NCBI RefSeq assembly: GCF_000018545.1
Contig: NC_012587.1
Coordinates: 2,604,001 to 2,668,000, forward strand
Length of the DNA: 64,000 bases
Direction: 5' to 3'
DNA from: Sinorhizobium fredii NGR234
GTDB taxonomy: Bacteria > Pseudomonadota > Alphaproteobacteria > Rhizobiales > Rhizobiaceae
Positions 63,433-64,000 of this stretch are shown here, one piece after another. The translations under genes and the position numbers were made by a program. Each line of letters opens with the position of its first letter. The first letter of the stretch is position 1. Below the pieces are notes generated by a model that ran no database searches, was not told where the DNA came from, and saw only the letters and a program-made list of their open reading frames with translations.

Positions 63433-63972
63433 CTAGCGGCTCCCAGCGCCGATCAGCACGAAGGCGACAGTCGCCGGTTCATCGTTCGGGTTGCGCCAGG
63501 CGTGGCGCGCGCCGTGCTGAACCACGCTGTCGCCGGCGCCGAGATTCACCGTCACGCCATCATCGAGCTCGAGCGTGACCTTGCCGCTGAGCACGACGCC
63601 ATAGTCCATGGTCGGCGTGGTATGCATGCCGGGATTGTCCATCTCGAAGGTTTCGGCAATGCCTGGCGCGGCGGCAGCGTGCTCCGGACCGGCGAGATCG
63701 GGCCGGAACTCCGGCGCCATCATCACGGCGTCCGGTGGAAAGGTGACGATCAGAAAGGTCGACCCGCCGGCGGGCTGCAGCAACGTTCCGTCGCTCGCCA
63801 TCGGGTCCCTGCCATCATAGGGCAGGGTCGGGACACTCGCAGAGGTCCAGATCGGAGCGGAAACAAAACCCGGCGTGTGCTCGAGCGCCATTTCGCGGGG
63901 CGATGCCCCGTCGCTGACGACCACCGATTTGCCGGCCGCATTTTTCGCGGTTACCACGCGTCTGAAAGTCAT
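63433..63972 (-). CDS. Cupin-domain protein
   Basis: A 179-residue single-cupin protein. The core at about 105-170 (MDYGVVLSGKVTLELDD, then GDSVVQHGARHAWRNPNDEPATVAFVLIG) has the two cupin motifs with His and Glu, although the first motif is atypical with fewer His residues. Such proteins are dioxygenases, isomerases or binding proteins. The start at 63972 has GGGAGG upstream. It lies 80 bp upstream of the hydroxylase on the same strand, so they may form an aromatic-degradation pair. Confidence 0.82.
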   Translation of the reverse strand: MTFRRVVTAKNAAGKSVVVSDGASPREMALEHTPGFVSAPIWTSASVPTLPYDGRDPMASDGTLLQPAGGSTFLIVTFPPDAVMMAPEFRPDLAGPEHAAAAPGIAETFEMDNPGMHTTPTMDYGVVLSGKVTLELDDGVTVNLGAGDSVVQHGARHAWRNPNDEPATVAFVLIGAGSR

Positions 63973-64000
63973 GACTTCCTCCCAAGTCAATGGTCAACGA

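Overview
The window reads as chromosome-like, GC-rich DNA from a member of the Rhizobiaceae, most likely Sinorhizobium/Ensifer. This rests on the gene families (BioZ-type biotin operon, a DUF6867-like gene inside a liv operon, a CoxMNOP-type oxidase, dense ABC importers) and on short nested inverted repeats between genes that look like rhizobial intergenic elements. I saw no tRNA, rRNA, CRISPR array, transposase or prophage gene. The genus is an inference from these features, not from a database search.

Layout. 1-820: start of a Tat-exported protein divergent from an OhrR-type peroxide sensor. 930-5977: translationally coupled biotin operon bioB-F-D-A-Z (minus strand) behind two BioR-like boxes. 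6231-11732: branched-chain amino acid importer livH-M-G-F, a small membrane protein and the binding protein. 12117-14157: CysQ-like phosphatase, single-domain receiver, Crp/Fnr regulator. 14307-22545: an electrophile/quinone defence neighbourhood (SDR, a fused MhqO-MhqD protein, an FMN reductase, a separate MhqO) interrupted by a 1256-residue VCBS/RTX adhesin with nearly identical tandem repeats.

22651-33298: a long minus-strand run (agmatinase/guanidinobutyrase-type ureohydrolase, amino-acid importer without its ATPase, complete Pot-type importer, nitrilase-type amidase), divergent from a LysR regulator and an aminotransferase. This looks like uptake and degradation of guanidino or polyamine compounds. 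33381-38949: EamA permease, aldehyde dehydrogenase, a 49-residue membrane protein, a transglutaminase-like protein that lacks the expected cysteine, and a PuuB-like FAD oxidoreductase. 39101-45287: a FadR-type regulator followed by a PLP C-S lyase-like enzyme and a sugar-type ABC importer, all in one operon.

45577-50554: cytochrome c plus a CoxMNOP-type heme-copper oxidase. 50803-58823: a sulfur-scavenging region with an Rrf2 regulator, acyl-CoA dehydrogenase-like monooxygenase, flavin reductase, FAD/NAD(P) protein and ssuADCB. Three promoters here (regulator, flavin reductase/FAD protein, ssuA) share a CTTAGTA-cored motif, which suggests one regulon. 59157-63972: a dimethylglycine/sarcosine dehydrogenase-type FAD-GcvT protein, then an aromatic-ring hydroxylase with a cupin protein.

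Recurring theme: several solute-binding-protein genes are followed by a strong hairpin before the membrane subunits, as expected for raising binding protein over permease. The strongest leads are the shared sulfur-regulon motif, the fused MhqO-MhqD protein, the Cys-to-Ser transglutaminase-like protein, the unusual transporter sets and the near-identical adhesin repeats.
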